A DNA stretch of 64,000 nucleotides from Amblyornis subalaris (taxonomy: Eukaryota; Chordata; Aves; Passeriformes; Ptilonorhynchidae), in NCBI GenBank assembly GCA_018881555.1, contig JACAXG010000238.1, forward strand, positions 124,001 to 188,000, in the 5' to 3' direction. The notes beneath the pieces are model-generated. The model searched no databases. It was not told where the DNA came from and was given only the letters and a program-made list of their open reading frames with translations. Both the position numbers and the translations under genes were made by a program. Positions 61,193 through 64,000 of the stretch are shown in pieces; position 1 is the stretch's first letter; each line of letters starts with the position of its first letter.

Positions 61193-64000
61193 CTAGAAAG
61201 AAAAGTTCAAGATATGTGTTTTAAAAAGTAATTTTTATGGGGTGACCTGGTAAAAAACATAATTCTCATTCTTTCCTGTGGTAAAGAGAGGGGAGGATGG
61301 TATGAAGGAAGATCAAGACCTTTCATCCTTTTCTGCACAAACACAATCAGCTGCTACATGATACACAGGAATGAGGGATGGAAATATAATTCTGTGATTT
61401 CATTTCAAAGAAAATGAGAATAACATAATCCACCACTTTTCAGGGGAACTACATGCTCTTGTTATACATTACTAATGGATAGTGAAGGGGTCTGGTCCAT
61501 CCCTGTAGTTTCAGTATACTTCTCAGACACCTAAAACTCTAGCTTCAAAGACCATCAATTCAGGGAAATATTCATCTTTCCTTTTGTCGATGAGAAAGAG
61601 TCTCCAGTTACTTGGGCACGGTGCAATGCAGCTCCAGGTAGCTCCTAAAAACTTGCCTGATCTGTGTCTGGAACAAGGAGGAGTACAACACAGACATGTT
61701 ATCACCCCACCCCGAGCTAATGAGCCCCCTGACACTGGACTAATTACCCCAGAAATGCCTTTTGCAGAACAGGCTGGCTCAGAACCCACTCGAGTATCCG
61801 TCCCTAGCGAGGCTGCATCATGTGGGACAAACATGCTCAGAGCAGTGTAAAGATATTTTCCAAAAGGTTTTAAATTATTTAAATGCCTAAATCCCACCCT
61901 ACTTCAGTTAACACTTATTTTATACCACATGACATACCCCAAGATTGTGACCAATCTGCAAAATTTTTATCTCAAGTCTTCACCCAACATTTTAACTATG
62001 AGACCAGTCCATCTCTAGCAACTTTACACCAGTTTTCATACCCAAATATGGTTGCGTATACAAAGGTGATTTTATTTCCTCTGAAGAGCCCCTCATCTGC
62101 ATTCTTTATCGAGGATAATGTGTGTTGCTTCTGTAGGACTTGCAGCACCTACAGGAGAGGGAGCAGCCTTCTTTCCTCACTCAGACATCAGCTGAATTAT
62201 TAACAAATCCTAATGAGAGAACTGCTAACCCTTTCGGTATGCCCGAGCCCACACCAGCACGGCTTGACCTTCAGAGCCCAGAATGGAATATAAAAATATG
62301 ATGACATGCATATAAATTAGATTTTTACTGGTCTACCCAGTGTTTGACTGTATAAAAAAGAGACAAGAGCTACTGAAAAAAAAATGAGGTGAAGAGGGAT
62401 CTCTCAGAAAAAGTTTTACCCCTGTTTTAATAATATGCAAAATGTTCATGGCCACAGCTTTCTGAAAAGCACCAGCAAGTTTTACATGAGCAGAAATGAA
62501 GCAAAGGAAAGTCTGTGGATGGCATGTGATAGAGCAGACTGGTCTCCCTGGGGAAAACTGCAAGTGCAATCCAGACACCAAAGACTGCTCTCATCTGTCT
62601 GGTGTGGCCTCCCTGACCTCCTGCTTCAGGAAAGGAGGAGAGAAGCATGCGCGGAGGGCGAAACGGGACCTAGTACCAGGATTAAACGCTGATAGAGGAC
62701 TGTCAGGGAGAAACCACACAGGGAGAGATGTGGGTGAGCTAGGGCTGCAGCTGCTGGAGAAGGCCAGGCATTTCCCCAAATACCCATCATCATCCTCCCA
62801 GGGCTCGCTGGGTGCATCCCCCGGGTTCCTACCCCTTCTCATCAAGGCATCCAGGCAGTTTGAAAATTCTCAGAGCCAGATAAAATATTCCCCAGGGCAC
62901 AGACACCAGGGAGGAGCAGACCTGGCACAACAGTTTCCAGGATAACATTCAAGACAAGGAGAGGAGGGAATAGAAAAATTACAGAATAAATACAAGCTGC
63001 ATATGGAGCTGCAATCTGCTGCGGGAGCAGCTTCTGGACGCTGTGCCGGGAGACGTTTCACCATGGATACCCCAAGTGAGGTTCAGCCTAGCTTTGATCC
63101 GCTCTGCAGAAAGGGACAGTCCTGTATGCACAGGGAGATAGGCGAGATGACATAATAGGTCTTTTCTAACTCCAAGTCTTACACTTCTATAATCTGGCAG
63201 CTAAAGGTCACAGATTTCTCAAGGCTAATGCTCTCTGTCTATCTCCCGCACTGCAGTGGTGAGGGAATTAGCCTGTCAATAACAATCAGAGCTGATAATA
63301 GGGGGTTAAAGGTTGCAGATGCTTTAGCTAAATGGACCGCGTCGGAGGTGCGATGTGGTTATAACACTGACTAACATTTAGATAAAGCTTATTTAAATGA
63401 ACTGCTGTTTGAGCAGGAGCCCACCCGAAGCACTCGGATTAAGCCGCGTCTATTATCCTAATTAAAATATTCTGTTTACACACGGGGCCCGGCGCAGGCC
63501 GGGCGGCAGCGATGTGTTTGGCTTGGTGCAGGAGCGGGCGGCGGAGCGAGGCTGGAGCTGGAGCGTGTGCGGAGCGTGGAGGGATGAGCGCGCCCGCTCG
63601 GCACGGCACGGAGCGGCTCCTCCCAGCAAACGTGTGCCATTGCCTCCCTCTAGGGAAAAGGCTTCGCATGCAGCCGGCGTGTGCCTCGGGAGGCGCCATT
63701 AGCAGCTGGACAGGGCTAAGACCTGTTATTTCTCTAAGGTCGGGAACAAAAATAGGTAAAGCCAGCGGGAAGAGCTTTGTTTTTCTTCCCGTTTTTTTTT
63801 CCCCCCACAGATGTGTCTCCTCAAGATATTTAGGTTTTGTTTCCATCTAGAATAAGAAAGCTTTGCTTCTGTAGTGATAAGAAACATAGTCTGGGCTTGT
63901 CGCAAAGGTAAGATGATGACTGAGGCAGCCCCAAACCCAGTGGACCTAGGAAGCCTGAGAGATCCAATTTGTTCCCCTAAGAAAATGGGTATAATTCTTC
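61193..64000 (-). other. Sequence 5' of the first exon in the window
   Basis: This 2.8 kb is upstream of the exon at 61032-61192 in gene direction. No exon ending a PLAT domain was found. It holds a possible CR1 3' remnant (63135-63193, plus; agatgacataataggtcttt then tctaactccaagtcttacac) and the CpG-rich block at 63482-63690. Confidence 0.6.
63482..63690. promoter_or_regulatory. CpG-rich block, possible promoter or alternative first exon
   Basis: About 25 CpG dinucleotides occur in roughly 210 bases of GC-rich sequence (for example gagcgggcggcggagcgagg and gcgcgcccgctcggcacggc). The surrounding introns are AT-rich and almost free of CpG. This is what an unmethylated CpG island core looks like. 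It contains no PLAT coding. Open frames cross it on both strands, but that is expected of GC-rich DNA. The direction and target gene cannot be told from sequence alone. Confidence 0.45.

Noticed and set aside
63439..63850. 135-codon minus and 112-codon plus frames over the CpG-rich block
   Set aside because: CpG-rich DNA lacks stop codons by composition. Neither peptide shows a PLAT signature or joins in phase with the exon at 61032-61192 on what can be seen.
1..64000. tRNA, rRNA, CRISPR, operon or prokaryotic features
   Set aside because: None was seen; the spliced PLAT exons and CR1 elements show vertebrate intronic DNA.
1..64000. A previously undescribed system
   Set aside because: All coding signal is explained by LOXHD1 and decayed CR1. 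The remaining intron sequence shows no organised structure that would support a new system.

Overview
The window is vertebrate genomic DNA, almost certainly from a bird. The reasons are the many 3'-truncated copies of the CR1 LINE in forms typical of birds, sparse short microsatellites, and long introns with short, well-conserved exons. It holds one recognisable gene, on the minus strand: an internal part of LOXHD1 (lipoxygenase homology PLAT domains 1), the hair-cell stereocilia protein built almost wholly from tandem PLAT/LH2 domains. I place 25 consecutive internal coding exons between 61192 (most 5' in the gene) and 1526 (most 3'). They total about 3.94 kb of coding sequence, roughly 1,310 residues. 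Every exon junction agrees in phase, every internal intron is GT-AG, and no frame is broken, so the gene looks intact. The first and last exons lie outside the window.

Reading in gene order (right to left), the exons give nine complete PLAT domains and the first part of a tenth: exons 61192-57945, 56118-45462, 44623-43901, 43071-39871, 39334-36646, 35334-33453, 29047-19907, 17195-16057 (followed by a serine-rich linker exon at 14001-13878), 9642-4528, and the start of the tenth at 1653-1526. Counting from remembered features of the 15-domain mammalian protein, these are probably PLAT 3 to PLAT 12 (inference). Each domain normally carries the Y-x-V-x-x-x-T-G-D start, a G-x-G-T-D-A-N-V-F strand, an I-G/R-H-D-N core, a G-W-F-L-E tryptophan strand and an F-P-C-x-R-W-L end. 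Nine of the ten domains start at a phase-1 intron, the signature of a gene grown by duplicating symmetrical exon modules.

The rest is intron. It contains about 20 CR1 fragments, mostly in the same orientation as LOXHD1, a few simple repeats, two small tandem duplications, and at the right edge a compact CpG-rich block (63482-63690) that could be a promoter or alternative first exon. I see no second protein-coding gene, tRNA, rRNA, CRISPR array or intact mobile element. No wholly new system is visible. The most useful leads concern splicing (simple repeats lying on splice signals, one weak donor), the lysine/glutamate-rich insert in one PLAT domain, and the modular exon phases.
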